Shown piece by piece: positions 8,296 to 17,452 of a stretch of DNA of 64,000 nt (the first letter of the stretch is position 1; each line of letters starts with the position of its first letter). The notes beneath the pieces are model-generated. The model was given only the letters and a program-made list of their open reading frames with translations, was not told the origin of the DNA and ran no database searches. Source of the stretch: an uncultured Eubacteriales bacterium (GTDB lineage: Bacteria > Bacillota > Clostridia > Christensenellales > CAG-138); the NCBI GenBank assembly GCA_900540495.1, contig UQGA01000007.1:34521-98520 (forward strand), in the 5' to 3' direction. Position numbers and translations under genes: made by a program.

Positions 8296-9537
8296 ATGAC
8301 ACTTCTGGAACAGGCGCAACGCGCCAAAGCATCTTCCTACGAGCTATTAACGACCGATACAAAGGCGCGCGACGGGGCGCTGCTCGCCATGGCGGACGCG
8401 CTGGAGGCAAATGCCGACGCGATCCTCGCCGCCAATGAGCGGGATCTTGCGGCGGCCCGCGCGGCAGGCCGGCGCGAGGCGCTGCTCGACCGGCTGGCGC
8501 TGTCCCCTGTGCGCATCGCGGGCATGGCGGGCGGGTTGCGCAAGGTCGCGGCGCTTCCGGACCCGGTCGGCGGCGCGGATTATGCGGTCCGCCGTCCCAA
8601 CGGCCTGTCCATTGAAAAAAGGCGCGTGCCCATCGGCGTGGTCGGCATCATCTATGAGGCGCGGCCCAACGTCACGGCGGACGCGGCCGGACTGTGCCTC
8701 AAGAGCGCGAACGCCTGCCTGCTGCGCGGCGGCTCGGAGGCCATTCACACAAACTCTGCCGTTGTCGATTGCCTGTCCGCCGCAGCGGCAGCGTTCGTAC
8801 CGGCCGACGCGGTACAGCTTGTGCGCGACACGTCGCGCGAAACGGCGGCCGAGATGATGCGCCTGAACGGCTATCTGGACGTGCTGATCCCGCGGGGCGG
8901 GGCCGGGCTCATCCGGTCCGTGGTACAGACCGCGACGGTCCCGGTCATTGAGACCGGCGCCGGCGTCTGCCACACGTATGTGGATGCCGCCGCCGATATC
9001 CCGATGGCGGCGGCCATTGTGGCAAACGCCAAGTGTTCGCGGCCGTCGGTATGCAACGCCTGCGAAACGCTGCTCGTACACCGGGATATCGCCGCGCGCG
9101 CGCTGCCGGCGATTGCCGCCGCGCTCGAAGCCGCGCATGCGACCGAGCTGCGCGGCTGCCCGCAAACATGCGCCATCCTGCCGCGGGCCCTGCCTGCGAC
9201 GGAGGAGGACTGGTCGGCCGAATACGGCGATTACATCCTGTCCGTACGCGTGGTTGACGGCGTGGAGGAGGCCATCCGGCACATCAATCGCTATGGCACT
9301 CACCACAGCGAGTGTATCGTGACCGAGCATCTTCCCACGGCGGAGCGGTTTTTGAACGCGGTGGACGCGGCGGCCGTCTACGTCAACGCTTCCACGCGGT
9401 TCACCGATGGCGAGGAGTTCGGCTTCGGCGCGGAAATCGGCATCAGCACGCAGAAGCTCCATGCCCGCGGGCCGATGGGGCTGCATGAGCTTACGAGCGT
9501 AAAATACGTCGTGCGCGGCGCGGGACAGGTCCGCTGA
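8296..9537 (+). CDS. proA: Glutamate-5-semialdehyde dehydrogenase (gamma-glutamyl phosphate reductase)
   Basis: ProA reduces gamma-glutamyl phosphate to glutamate-5-semialdehyde with NADPH, the second step of proline synthesis. The protein (413 residues; family about 415) shows the family features. These are RRVPIGVVGIIYEARPNVT (about residues 105-123), the cofactor region LCLKSANACLLRGGSEA, and LIPRGGAGLI. The catalytic cysteine lies in ANAKCSRPSVCN (about residue 245) and the C-terminal part includes EFGFGAEIGISTQK. The partner kinase proB is not beside it, so this is a lone proA. The start is uncertain between ATG 8290 and 8296; 8296 gives the better spacing to GAGG (8282-8285) and the family-like start MTLLEQAQRAK. 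Confidence 0.95.
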   Translation: MTLLEQAQRAKASSYELLTTDTKARDGALLAMADALEANADAILAANERDLAAARAAGRREALLDRLALSPVRIAGMAGGLRKVAALPDPVGGADYAVRRPNGLSIEKRRVPIGVVGIIYEARPNVTADAAGLCLKSANACLLRGGSEAIHTNSAVVDCLSAAAAAFVPADAVQLVRDTSRETAAEMMRLNGYLDVLIPRGGAGLIRSVVQTATVPVIETGAGVCHTYVDAAADIPMAAAIVANAKCSRPSVCNACETLLVHRDIAARALPAIAAALEAAHATELRGCPQTCAILPRALPATEEDWSAEYGDYILSVRVVDGVEEAIRHINRYGTHHSECIVTEHLPTAERFLNAVDAAAVYVNASTRFTDGEEFGFGAEIGISTQKLHARGPMGLHELTSVKYVVRGAGQVR

Positions 9538-9546
9538 GGTGCTCGC

Positions 9547-10344
9547 ATGGGAAACATCCGTCTGATCGCGCTTGATATCGATTTGACGCTTACTTCAAAG
9601 AAGGATGTCATCAGCGAACGCAACCTTGCCGCCATTCGCGCCGCGCAGGCGGCGGGCGTATTCGTGACCATCGCAACCGGCCGCGGGTTCCTTTCCAGCC
9701 GGCGCATCTGGCGCGCGCTTGCAATCGAGGGCCCCACCATTCAATATGGCGGCGCCATGCTCGTCCATTCGCCGGACGGCACGCCGCTAAGGGTACACGC
9801 GCTGCCGCCGGAGCTGGTCCACGATGCGCTGGAGGCGGCGCATGAACTCGGCATTCATGTGCAGATTTTCGAGGGCGACACCGTCGTGACTGAGCGGGAC
9901 TGCGAGTTTTTCCGATATTACTGCGCGCGAACGGATCTGCCGTTCCGCATTGAGCCGGCGCTGCGCGAGCAGCGCCACGAGAACATCCCGAAGGTGCTTG
10001 CCTATACGGAGCCCTCGCTTGCGCCCGAATGCCGCGATCGTTTGGAAGAGGCGCTGGGCGGGCGCGCGCTGGTGACGATTTCCCAGCCCGGCTTTCTTGA
10101 GATCAACGGGCGCGACGTGTCCAAGGGCGCGGCGCTTGCGGAGCTGGCGGCCATGCGCGGCGTGGCGCAGGCCGATGTCGCCGCCATTGGCGACAGCACG
10201 CTTGATCTGAGTATGGTCGAGTGGGCGGGACAGGGCGTGGCGGTTGCCAACAGCACGCCGGAGGTGCTTGCCGCCGCCGATCTGGTCGTACCCGCCTGCG
10301 AGGAGGACGGCGTGGCCGTCTATATCGAGCAATATGTACTGTGA
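9547..10344 (+). CDS. Cof-type HAD-superfamily phosphatase
   Basis: The 265-residue protein is a type IIB (Cof/YbjI-like) haloacid dehalogenase hydrolase. Such enzymes dephosphorylate sugar phosphates or cofactor precursors; the substrate here is unknown. Motif I is LDIDLTLT near residue 9 (nucleophile Asp and the second Asp). Motif II is the Thr in TIATGR. Motif III is the Lys in SKGAALAEL, and motif IV is AIGDSTLDLSM. In Cof proteins motif IV is normally GDxxND; here the Asn is Leu while both Asp residues are kept. GAGGTG stands 5 bp before the ATG and the gene begins 9 bp after proA, so it is probably co-transcribed with it. Confidence 0.9.
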   Translation: MGNIRLIALDIDLTLTSKKDVISERNLAAIRAAQAAGVFVTIATGRGFLSSRRIWRALAIEGPTIQYGGAMLVHSPDGTPLRVHALPPELVHDALEAAHELGIHVQIFEGDTVVTERDCEFFRYYCARTDLPFRIEPALREQRHENIPKVLAYTEPSLAPECRDRLEEALGGRALVTISQPGFLEINGRDVSKGAALAELAAMRGVAQADVAAIGDSTLDLSMVEWAGQGVAVANSTPEVLAAADLVVPACEEDGVAVYIEQYVL

Positions 10345-10423
10345 CCTGTGACCGGCCCATGGCGGACTGTCCAGGCCCCCGCCGCTTCGACCGCGCCATG
10401 CGCGGCCGTTCGCATGCCGGCGA

Positions 10424-10453
10424 TTGACAAGCCCGCCCCACTAACAGTATAAT
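10424..10453 (+). promoter_or_regulatory. Strong SigA promoter of the PrsA-like gene
   Basis: Consensus TTGACA (10424-10429), 18 bp spacer and consensus TATAAT (10448-10453), 32 bp before the start codon. Confidence 0.9.
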
Positions 10454-10485
10454 AATGCGGTTAACAAACGCATGAGGTGAACGAT

Positions 10486-11613
10486 ATGAAGCGAATTTCC
10501 CTGCTCTGCGCCCTGCTCGCGCTGCTGCTGGCCGCGACGGCCGTGCTGTCCGGCTGTGCAGCGCAGGACAAGCGCGTCGCCGTTCTCGTGGGCGACCGCG
10601 AGATCACGATGCAGCAGTTCAAAAACGCCTATCAGAACAGCCTGACCTATGCCGCGTTCTATTACGATATGTCCACGGACGAGGGCATCGAGGCCTATCA
10701 GGATGAGATTCTTGATTCGCTCATTCAGAGCGAAATGCTCCTCTACCAGGCCGATCAGGCGGGCATCGTGCTGACCGACGAGGAGGAGGCCGAGGCAAAG
10801 ACTGAGGGCGAAGAGGCCTATGAATCGTTCTATAACGATTTTCTTGAGCGGGCCGAAAGCGCCGGCGCATCCGATGTGCGCGCGTATGCCAACAAGCTGC
10901 TCACGGAGACGCTCGTGAGCAACGGCCTGACCGTTTCGCAGGCCAAGCAGTCCTATATCGACAATGCGCGCAACAACAGGATCATCGAGAAGATGCAAAA
11001 CGCCATCTTTGCGGAGGTCGAGCCGACCGAGGAGGAACTGCTCGACATGTATGAGGAGGAGCTGCAGGCGCAGAAGGAGCTGTTTGACGAAACGCCGTCG
11101 TCCTACTTCACCTATGAGTCATCCGCCACCTATGGCTACAGCTGCATTCCGCTGTATGTGCCGGATGGCTTTTTCCGTGTGCGGCAGATCCTCGTTGCGG
11201 ACGAGGAGACGGCCAACGAACTGCACGAGCGCATCGAGGCCGGCGAGGACTTTGAGACGCTCCTTTCCGAGTACAATATCGATCCCGGCATGGCCGGCGA
11301 CGAATATCTGGACGGCTATCTCGTCGGAGAGGGCGCCAACTATTTGTCGGAGTTTCTCGAGGCGGCGCTGGCGCTTGAAAAGGAGGGCGATGTGTCGCCC
11401 GTGGTGGAGAGCAGCAGCGGTTACCACATCATCAAGCGCATGCGCGACGAACGTTCGCATGTGATCGAATACGAGGACGAGAAGGAGACGCTGGACGCCT
11501 ATTTCACCAGCCTTGCCAAGAGCGAGCATTTTGATGAGGTGCTCGCCGGCTGGATGGAGACGGAAGGGCTTGTTGTGCGCTACGAGGAGTTGTACCGCAG
11601 CGTCGGCAAATGA
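10486..11613 (+). CDS. PrsA/SurA-like peptidyl-prolyl isomerase lipoprotein
   Basis: This is an extracytoplasmic foldase, predicted to help exported proteins fold at the outer face of the membrane. The 375-residue protein starts with a lipoprotein signal whose lipobox is LSGC (Cys at about residue 24). An acidic helical SurA_N-like region follows, and then a parvulin (PpiC) domain near residues 225-320. The parvulin domain shows RVRQILVADEETANEL, GEDFETLLSEY and the C-terminal SSGYHIIKRM. In the canonical motif the first strand carries a His (HILV); here it is Gln (QILV), which may weaken isomerase activity. GAGGTGA precedes the ATG; a GTG 9 bp earlier is less likely. It is a single unit between its own promoter and terminator. 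Confidence 0.9.
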   Translation: MKRISLLCALLALLLAATAVLSGCAAQDKRVAVLVGDREITMQQFKNAYQNSLTYAAFYYDMSTDEGIEAYQDEILDSLIQSEMLLYQADQAGIVLTDEEEAEAKTEGEEAYESFYNDFLERAESAGASDVRAYANKLLTETLVSNGLTVSQAKQSYIDNARNNRIIEKMQNAIFAEVEPTEEELLDMYEEELQAQKELFDETPSSYFTYESSATYGYSCIPLYVPDGFFRVRQILVADEETANELHERIEAGEDFETLLSEYNIDPGMAGDEYLDGYLVGEGANYLSEFLEAALALEKEGDVSPVVESSSGYHIIKRMRDERSHVIEYEDEKETLDAYFTSLAKSEHFDEVLAGWMETEGLVVRYEELYRSVGK

Positions 11614-11634
11614 GCGCCAAAGCATGGAACGCTG

Positions 11635-11677
11635 GACGCCCGCACGGGAACATCCCGGCGCGGGCGTCTCTGTTTTT
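11635..11677 (+). terminator. Intrinsic terminator of the PrsA-like gene
   Basis: A 9-bp stem, GACGCCCGC (11635-11643) with GCGGGCGTC (11660-11668), carries an inner 5-bp hairpin. T-rich sequence (TGTTTTTT) follows up to 11677. Confidence 0.85.
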
Positions 11678-11738
11678 TGCCCATTTTGACAAAAATAGCC
11701 GTGAAAGTGAAGAGATTTTGAAAATCGGGCAGGCGTGC

Positions 11739-11767
11739 TTGCGCGCTGCTCCAAAACACGGTATAGT
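11739..11767 (+). promoter_or_regulatory. Promoter of the MacB-type ABC operon
   Basis: TTGCGC (11739-11744), 17 bp spacer, TATAGT (11762-11767), 31 bp before the ATPase start. Confidence 0.6.
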
Positions 11768-11798
11768 TACATTATCTTGTGCGGGCAGGGGATAATCG

Positions 11799-12500
11799 AT
11801 GGCTTATATTGAAATGCACGATGTGAAGAAGCAGTATCACATGGGCGAGGTTGTGATCAATGCGCTCAGCGGCGTAAGCTTTGAGGTGGAAAAGGGCGAG
11901 CTGTGCGTGGTTGTGGGGCCGTCCGGCGCAGGCAAGACGACGCTTTTGAACATTCTCGGTGGCATGGATACGGCGACGTCCGGCGAAGTAATCGTGGACG
12001 GCGTGCATGTGGAGAACTATGGAAAGCGCGAGTTGACGCTCTATCGCCGCAGCGTGGTGGGCTTTGTGTTTCAGTTTTACAACCTTGTACAGAATCTGAC
12101 CGCACTGGAAAACGTGGAGCTTGCGGCGCAGATCTGCAAGGAGCCGCTGCCGGCCGAGCAGGTGCTCAGGGAGGTTGGGCTTTCGGAACGGATGCAGAAC
12201 TTTCCGGCGCAGCTCTCCGGCGGCGAGCAGCAGCGCGTGTCCATCGCGCGCGCGCTGGCCAAGAACCCGAAGCTCATGCTGTGCGATGAGCCGACCGGCG
12301 CGCTGGACTACCAGACCGGCAAACAGGTGCTTACGCTCCTGCAGGATACCTGCCGCAAACAGGGGATGACCGTCATCATCATTACGCACAACGCCGCGCT
12401 CATGCCGATGGCGGATCGCGTGATCCGGGTGAAGAACGGCACGATCGCCAAACAGTATCTGAACGAAAAACCGGTATCGATCAGCGAGATCGAATGGTAA
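11799..12500 (+). CDS. ABC transporter ATP-binding protein (MacB/LolD type)
   Basis: The 233-residue ATPase is the usual length for the stand-alone subunits that power FtsX-fold permeases by mechanotransmission. Walker A is GPSGAGKTT (about residue 43), the Q-loop is in VFQFYNLV, and the signature is [15 protein letters not shown]. Walker B with the catalytic Glu is [12 protein letters not shown], and the switch histidine is in IIITHN. The signature and the EPTGALD form are typical of the MacB/LolD/BceA group, which act in lipoprotein release, peptide sensing or toxin and peptide resistance. No two-component system is adjacent. It is followed 21 bp later by its permease. Confidence 0.93.
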   Translation: MAYIEMHDVKKQYHMGEVVINALSGVSFEVEKGELCVVVGPSGAGKTTLLNILGGMDTATSGEVIVDGVHVENYGKRELTLYRRSVVGFVFQFYNLVQNLTALENVELAAQICKEPLPAEQVLREVGLSERMQNFPAQLSGGEQQRVSIARALAKNPKLMLCDEPTGALDYQTGKQVLTLLQDTCRKQGMTVIIITHNAALMPMADRVIRVKNGTIAKQYLNEKPVSISEIEW

Positions 12501-12521
12501 GGGCAGGAGCGTAACAGAGGG

Positions 12522-15032
12522 ATGAAAACGCGGTATCTGTGGCGCAACCTGCGCCGGGAAATCCAACATACGCTGATGCGCGCGCTGTCCATTTTCAGCA
12601 TTTCCGCCATCGGCGTGGCTTTTTTTACCGGTATTCGGGCCTCCGGACCGGACATGAAGCTGACGGCGGACGCCTATCTGGACAAATCCCGTCTTGCGGA
12701 TATTACGGCCATGTCCACCGCCGGGCTCAGCGAGGATGACGTCCATGCGCTGGAGGAGATTCCGGGTGTAGAGGCTGTGGAGCCGGTGCTGACGGTAGAT
12801 GCGATGATGCAGCATACCGGCGGCGACGATGCAGAGATCAACCTGCACCTCATCTCCATGCCGTTCCCGGAGCTGCTGGAAAATCCGATGACGTTCTCAC
12901 TGCTCCCCGACTACGGGATCGACAGCGACGGGGAACACCTCGATAAGCTGGATATCGTATCCGGCCGGCTGCCGCAGGACGACCATGAGATCGTGCTCGA
13001 CAACCTGCTCGCTGAAAGCGGCTACGCCATCGGGGACAGCGTGACGCTGACCACGTCCGGCGGCACCACGGAGCTGTATGTCACGGGTTTTGTGGAGTCC
13101 GCCCGGTATATTTCGAGTTTTGACCGCGGTACGAGCACCATCGGCAGCGGCAAGAGCGATGGCTTCGCCTATGCTTCCGGCAACGCCATCGCCAAGCTGG
13201 GCACGCGCATGCCCATGATGGCGATGTTTGCCGCCCGGTACACGCAGGTGGAGATCCGCGTTGCCGGGGCGGAGGAACTCAACTGCTTCACCGACGAATA
13301 TGAGCACCTCGTTGACGAGGTCGTGCACCGCATCGAGGCGTATGGCGATACGACGGAGGCCACCTGGTACGTGCAGACCCGGAGCAATAACCCGGGTTAT
13401 TCGGATTATTCGGCCAATACCGACCGGATAGCCGCCGTCGCCACGTTTTTTCCGCTGATTTTCCTGATCGTGGCGGCGCTCGTGGCCTTGACAACGATGA
13501 CGCGCATGGTGGAGGAGCAGCGCGTGCAGATGGGCACGCTCAAGGCGCTCGGCTATTCGCAGCGCGCAATCGTCGCCCAGTATCTGATGTATGCCATCGT
13601 GGCGAGCCTGCTCGGCAGCGTGCTGGGCAGTCTGCTCGGCTTCTGGCTGTTCCCGACCGTCATCGGCTCCGCCTACGGCATCATGTACCGCCTGCCGAAT
13701 TTCCAGACGCCCTACTGGGCGGATATTGCGCTGTTCTCCATCACTGCGGTCATGGGCTGCATCACGGCCGCGGCCGCGCTGGCGAGCATTGCAACATTGC
13801 GGGAGGTGCCCGCTTCGCTCATGCGGCCCAAATCGCCCAAGCCCGGCAAGCGCGTCATTTTGGAGCGGGTTCCGTGGCTCTGGAAGCGGCTGAACTTCAC
13901 CGCCAAGGTTACCGTGCGCAATCTCATCCGTTACAAAAAGCGGTTCTGGATGAGCGTCGTTGGGATTGCGGGCAGCTGTGCGCTTCTGATCACCGGCTTT
14001 GGTGTTTCGGATTCCATCTACGGCATTGCGGAGCTGCAGTTTGAGGAGATCTGGGGCATGGACGTGCAGGCGTATACCTATGACCCCATGCCGGTGGAGG
14101 AGCTTTCCGCTCTCGTGGAGGCGCAGAACGATGGCTCACTGACCAATGTCGCCTTTTGCTATGACAAGACCGTTAAGGGCGGCGCGCCGGACGCGGAGGA
14201 CACCATGGAGATTCACATGTTCGCCGTCCACGATCCGGAAGCGTTTGCCAGTCTTGTGCGGCTGCAGGACATAGAGGGCAATCCTGTGGAGCTGACGGAC
14301 GAGGGCGTGGTCATTACCCAGAAGCTGGCCGAAAACCATAATCTGTCCGCCGGCGATACGTTGGAGCTGGAAAGCGGCTCTTCCGTATATGAGGTGCCGG
14401 TTGCTGCGGTTGTGGAGAACTATGTCGAGCACTACGCCTATTTTACACCGGCGCTGTACGAGCGCATAACGGGTGAGACGCTGCAGTATAACGGCGTGCT
14501 GGCCAGCGTGGATGGGCTCACCGAGGAGAACGAGGACGAGCTGGCGAAGCTGTTGCTGAGCGACACGCGCGTGTATACGGTGGTGTTCCTGAGCGATATG
14601 TTTGACAGCGTGTGGGACAGCCTGAGCGTGCTCAACTATGTCGTCGGCATTCTCATCCTGTCCGCTGCCGTGCTGGCGTTTGTCGTCATGCTCAACCTGA
14701 CGAACATCAATATCACCGAGCGCCGGCGGGAGTTGGCAACATTGCAGGTGCTGGGCTTCACCGACCGGGAGATGTACGATTATGTGTTCCGTGAGAACAA
14801 CTCCCTCGCTGTCATCGGAACGCTGCTGGGGCTTGTGCTGGGACGGGTGCTGCACCGGTTCGTGATCGTTACCTGCGAGGTGGACATGGTCATGTTTGCA
14901 CGCGATATCAAACCGCTGAGCTTTGTGTACAGCTTTGCGCTGACCATCGCGTTTTCGCTCGCGGTCAACCTGCTGATGCGGCGGAAGGTCCGCTCCATCG
15001 ACATGGTGGAATCGCTCAAGAGCGCCGAATAA
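12522..15032 (+). CDS. FtsX-like ABC permease
   Basis: The 836-residue protein has the layout of a large type VII permease. There is an N-terminal helix (residues about 14-35), a long extracytoplasmic MacB-PCD-like domain, and a first FtsX block. That block has three helices near residues 300-420 and the conserved cytoplasmic KALGYSQRAIVAQYL. A linker and transmembrane helix (SVVGIAGSCALLITGFG) lead to a second extracytoplasmic domain. A second FtsX block at the C-terminus contains LQVLGFTDREMYDYV. The double-FtsX form suggests one polypeptide makes the whole channel. The ligand is unknown. GAGGG precedes the ATG. The gene sits between its ATPase and a 33-residue membrane peptide plus a YhgE-like protein. 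Confidence 0.92.
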   Translation: MKTRYLWRNLRREIQHTLMRALSIFSISAIGVAFFTGIRASGPDMKLTADAYLDKSRLADITAMSTAGLSEDDVHALEEIPGVEAVEPVLTVDAMMQHTGGDDAEINLHLISMPFPELLENPMTFSLLPDYGIDSDGEHLDKLDIVSGRLPQDDHEIVLDNLLAESGYAIGDSVTLTTSGGTTELYVTGFVESARYISSFDRGTSTIGSGKSDGFAYASGNAIAKLGTRMPMMAMFAARYTQVEIRVAGAEELNCFTDEYEHLVDEVVHRIEAYGDTTEATWYVQTRSNNPGYSDYSANTDRIAAVATFFPLIFLIVAALVALTTMTRMVEEQRVQMGTLKALGYSQRAIVAQYLMYAIVASLLGSVLGSLLGFWLFPTVIGSAYGIMYRLPNFQTPYWADIALFSITAVMGCITAAAALASIATLREVPASLMRPKSPKPGKRVILERVPWLWKRLNFTAKVTVRNLIRYKKRFWMSVVGIAGSCALLITGFGVSDSIYGIAELQFEEIWGMDVQAYTYDPMPVEELSALVEAQNDGSLTNVAFCYDKTVKGGAPDAEDTMEIHMFAVHDPEAFASLVRLQDIEGNPVELTDEGVVITQKLAENHNLSAGDTLELESGSSVYEVPVAAVVENYVEHYAYFTPALYERITGETLQYNGVLASVDGLTEENEDELAKLLLSDTRVYTVVFLSDMFDSVWDSLSVLNYVVGILILSAAVLAFVVMLNLTNINITERRRELATLQVLGFTDREMYDYVFRENNSLAVIGTLLGLVLGRVLHRFVIVTCEVDMVMFARDIKPLSFVYSFALTIAFSLAVNLLMRRKVRSIDMVESLKSAE

Positions 15033-15080
15033 TTCCGGATCGACCCGGTGAATGCAGATTATGAAATGGAGTGAACGCAA

Positions 15081-15182
15081 ATGAAGAAGAGCGTGCGGGT
15101 CATCGGCCTGATACTGGCCATCCTGTTCCTGCTGGGCGGCGGGGCCGGGCTGATCGCGGCGATCGTGGGAGGCGCGGCATGA
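15081..15182 (+). CDS. 33-residue single-span membrane peptide in ABC operon
   Basis: A short reading frame of 33 residues fills the gap between the permease and the next gene. It starts MKKSVRVIGL and has one glycine-rich hydrophobic segment, ILAILFLLGGGAGLIAAIV, of membrane-spanning length. It then ends GGAA. GGAG stands about 10 bp before the ATG, and its stop overlaps the next start as ATGA (15179-15182). Spacing, ribosome site and coupling all support that it is translated. The lysines before the span predict an N-in orientation. I know no family for it; it could be an accessory subunit of the ABC complex or simply a coupling peptide. Confidence 0.7.
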   Translation: MKKSVRVIGLILAILFLLGGGAGLIAAIVGGAA

Positions 15183-16795
15183 GGACCGTTCTGAAACGGG
15201 CGGCCTGTCTGCTGCTCTCTCTTTTGTTGCCTCTGACGGTCGCGCTTGCCGACGATGGGCAGGATGCAGCCGTTGAAAAGCTCGACCGCAGCGAGACGGT
15301 TTACGTGACGGCGACCGCATCCGGCGAAGTATCTTCCGTGCTGTCCAGCGTGTACATCGTGAACCCGGACGGGCGGGCGGAGATTTCCGACACCGCGCGG
15401 CTGACGGACGTCCACAACGTGCTGGCCAACGACAATCCGGTGCAATCGGGCGACACCTATACCTTCCATGCCGACGGCGACGACGTCTGCTATCAGGGCG
15501 TTTCGACGGACGAACTTCCGTTTGCCATGCAGGTGACGTATGCGCTCGACGGGAAACCGATCGAACCGGAAGCTCTTGCCGGCAAAAGCGGGCGCGTCGA
15601 TATCACGATCACCTATGAAAACCGTCTGCTCAACGACGTGACGTTGGGGGACGAGACGATCACGCTGTATACGCCGCTGAACATCGTGACGATCATCGCG
15701 CTCAACGACGGGTTTTCCAACGTGCACTGCACCAACGCCCACATTCTCACGGATGCGGGCAGCGTCTCCGTCATCGGCATGACGTTTCCCGGTCTTGCGC
15801 ACAACCTCGACACCGAGGAAGAAGACGAGTTGAGCCCCAGCCTGTACTTCACGGCGGATGTGGAGAACTTTGAGCTGGATTCGATCATGGCCGTCATCAT
15901 GCCCGATCTGTTCGACTCGGACGACCTTGAGCGCATAGACGAGCTGCGCGACTTTGTGGACGGCGTGGATACGCTTGCCGATGCGGCGGACGAACTCGCC
16001 TCGGGCGGCGCCAGCCTCTCCTATGGACTGGGCAAGCTGGCCGATGCGATGGAGGAGTTTTCCACCGGTCTGGATACCGCCGTGTCGGCCATGGACGATG
16101 GGTACGCGAGCGCCGCACAGAGCGTGCAGACCATGCAGCAGAGCCTGAATACGGCGCTCGACGGCGCAATTGCGGCCATCGACGGCATCCAGCTTTCCGG
16201 CGCTTCCACCGCAGCGGAAGCGGTTGTGGCGCAGCTCGCCGATCAGGACTTTACGCCGGAGCAGCTGGAGGCGGTAAAGACGGTGGTAGCGGGCGTGTGG
16301 ACCCAGCAAAATGCGGCGCTGACGGCGCAGCTTGGCGGGCTCAAGGCCATTCTGCAACAGCTCAAATCCGGCCTGTCCGGCCTTGGCAGCCTGCTTGCGT
16401 TTGGCGATGCGATCGACGGCATGCAGTTGCTGGCCGACGCCGCCGTGGAGATTGCCGACGGGCTTGCCAGCTCGGCCAGCGGCGCGCGCAGCCTGTCGAA
16501 CGGACTCAAGGAATTCAACGAGGACGGGATGGGCGAGTTGCAGGAGAACACCGATGGCATTGCCCTTGCGCTCGACCGCAAGGACGCGATGCTGGATTTG
16601 GCCGAAGCGTATACCAGCTTTTCCGGCGATTCGAACGCTTCCTCCGGCTCCGTACGATTCATTGTGACGACGGACAGCATTTATATGCCAAAGGTTTCAC
16701 CCGCTCCTACGCCCGACCCTGACGCCGAGACGGAGGAGACCTCCGGTTTCTTCGCGCGGGTCTGGGATTGGATCACCGGCCTGTTCGGCGGTTGA
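15179..16795 (+). CDS. Secreted coiled-coil protein, YhgE/Pip-like, of ABC operon
   Basis: The 538-residue product starts with a signal peptide (CLLLSLLLPLTVALAD). An N-terminal beta-rich domain of about 230 residues follows, with segments such as KSGRVDITITYENRLL. A long alpha-helical region (about residues 255-480) then has repeated small-residue heptads resembling the coiled-coil tract of YhgE/Pip proteins. The C-terminus has a proline-rich stretch and a final amphipathic FFARVWDWITGLFGG, which may anchor it to the membrane. Its translational coupling to the 33-residue peptide and the permease suggests a periphery-facing partner of the ABC system. The family assignment is by pattern only; no enzyme motif is visible. 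An upstream in-frame start at 15071 is rejected because it would overlap the small peptide and lacks a signal. Confidence 0.65.
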   Translation: MRTVLKRAACLLLSLLLPLTVALADDGQDAAVEKLDRSETVYVTATASGEVSSVLSSVYIVNPDGRAEISDTARLTDVHNVLANDNPVQSGDTYTFHADGDDVCYQGVSTDELPFAMQVTYALDGKPIEPEALAGKSGRVDITITYENRLLNDVTLGDETITLYTPLNIVTIIALNDGFSNVHCTNAHILTDAGSVSVIGMTFPGLAHNLDTEEEDELSPSLYFTADVENFELDSIMAVIMPDLFDSDDLERIDELRDFVDGVDTLADAADELASGGASLSYGLGKLADAMEEFSTGLDTAVSAMDDGYASAAQSVQTMQQSLNTALDGAIAAIDGIQLSGASTAAEAVVAQLADQDFTPEQLEAVKTVVAGVWTQQNAALTAQLGGLKAILQQLKSGLSGLGSLLAFGDAIDGMQLLADAAVEIADGLASSASGARSLSNGLKEFNEDGMGELQENTDGIALALDRKDAMLDLAEAYTSFSGDSNASSGSVRFIVTTDSIYMPKVSPAPTPDPDAETEETSGFFARVWDWITGLFGG

Positions 16796-17350
16796 GCGCC
16801 GTACGGGCGGCGGCAGGAAGGCGTAGAAAGCCACGGACGCATGGCTTGCCCGTGGATTTGCGCAGCCACGACGGCCGCGGATGCGCGGCCTTGCCGGGCT
16901 TCGGCCAAGCGCCGCCGGGAGCGGAGCGCCCCCGGAAGCCTGCCGCAAGGGGCGGAGATGATTTGTGTCGGGCACGGTTGCCGTAACCGTGCCCGGCGTG
17001 TTTTTGGGGACGCTCATATCCAGCAGGTTCGGGCGCCCGATTGAAGCGATTGCACACCCCAAGCAAAACCGAAAAAACACCCCTCCATACTTGGGTGGAC
17101 AGCTCGGCCAAGCCATCCGGTCGAGAGCCTGCGGAGGGAAAATAGTCGCCGCCGCAACCATATTTGCGGCAGCCGCCGCATCGGGACGCGTTCCCTGTGG
17201 GTTGCGGCAGGGCGGGGCAGAACAGGGGCAAAAGCAGGGGCTCTTCCGGTATGAGCCGCGTTTCCGAGCATTGCAGGCCCCTGGGACCGGATTGGTCGAA
17301 AATGCAAAATATGCGGTACCGTTTTTTCACATTTTCTTCGTATTTGGCGA
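16796..17350. other. Long intergenic stretch before groES, no gene recognised
   Basis: About 550 bp contain no reading frame with family features on either strand. The only clear elements are the hairpin terminator at 16969-17005 and, at the far end, the groES promoter. A second GC-rich inverted region (about 17147-17180) and purine-rich runs around 17215-17245 are present. I see no riboswitch, tRNA or SRP RNA. An RNA gene or remnant cannot be excluded. Confidence 0.5.
16969..17005 (+). terminator. Intrinsic terminator, probable end of ABC operon transcript
   Basis: A perfect 11-bp stem, CGGGCACGGTT (16969-16979) with AACCGTGCCCG (16985-16995), encloses a 5-nt loop and is followed by GCGTG and five T residues. 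It lies 174 bp after the last gene, so the operon would carry a long 3' tail. Confidence 0.75.
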
Positions 17351-17410
17351 TTGACTTCATGGGGATCGCTGGGTATAATAGGTTTAGCACTCAACAAAAG
17401 AGAGTGCTAA
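17351..17410 (+). promoter_or_regulatory. groESL promoter with CIRCE operator (HrcA site)
   Basis: TTGACT (17351-17356), 17 bp spacer and TATAAT (17374-17379) form a strong SigA promoter. The CIRCE inverted repeat follows: TTAGCACTC (17384-17392), 9 nt, GAGTGCTAA (17402-17410). In Firmicutes CIRCE is bound by the heat-shock repressor HrcA. Its match here is perfect, so groESL is predicted to be HrcA-controlled; hrcA itself is not in the window. Confidence 0.97.
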
Positions 17411-17452
17411 CAACATCAAGTTTTATGTATCAAACACAGGAGGACTTGTTCT

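Noticed and set aside
16773..17390. A 205-codon minus-strand frame before groES
   Set aside because: It overlaps the groES promoter and CIRCE site, has no ribosome site and no recognisable domain.
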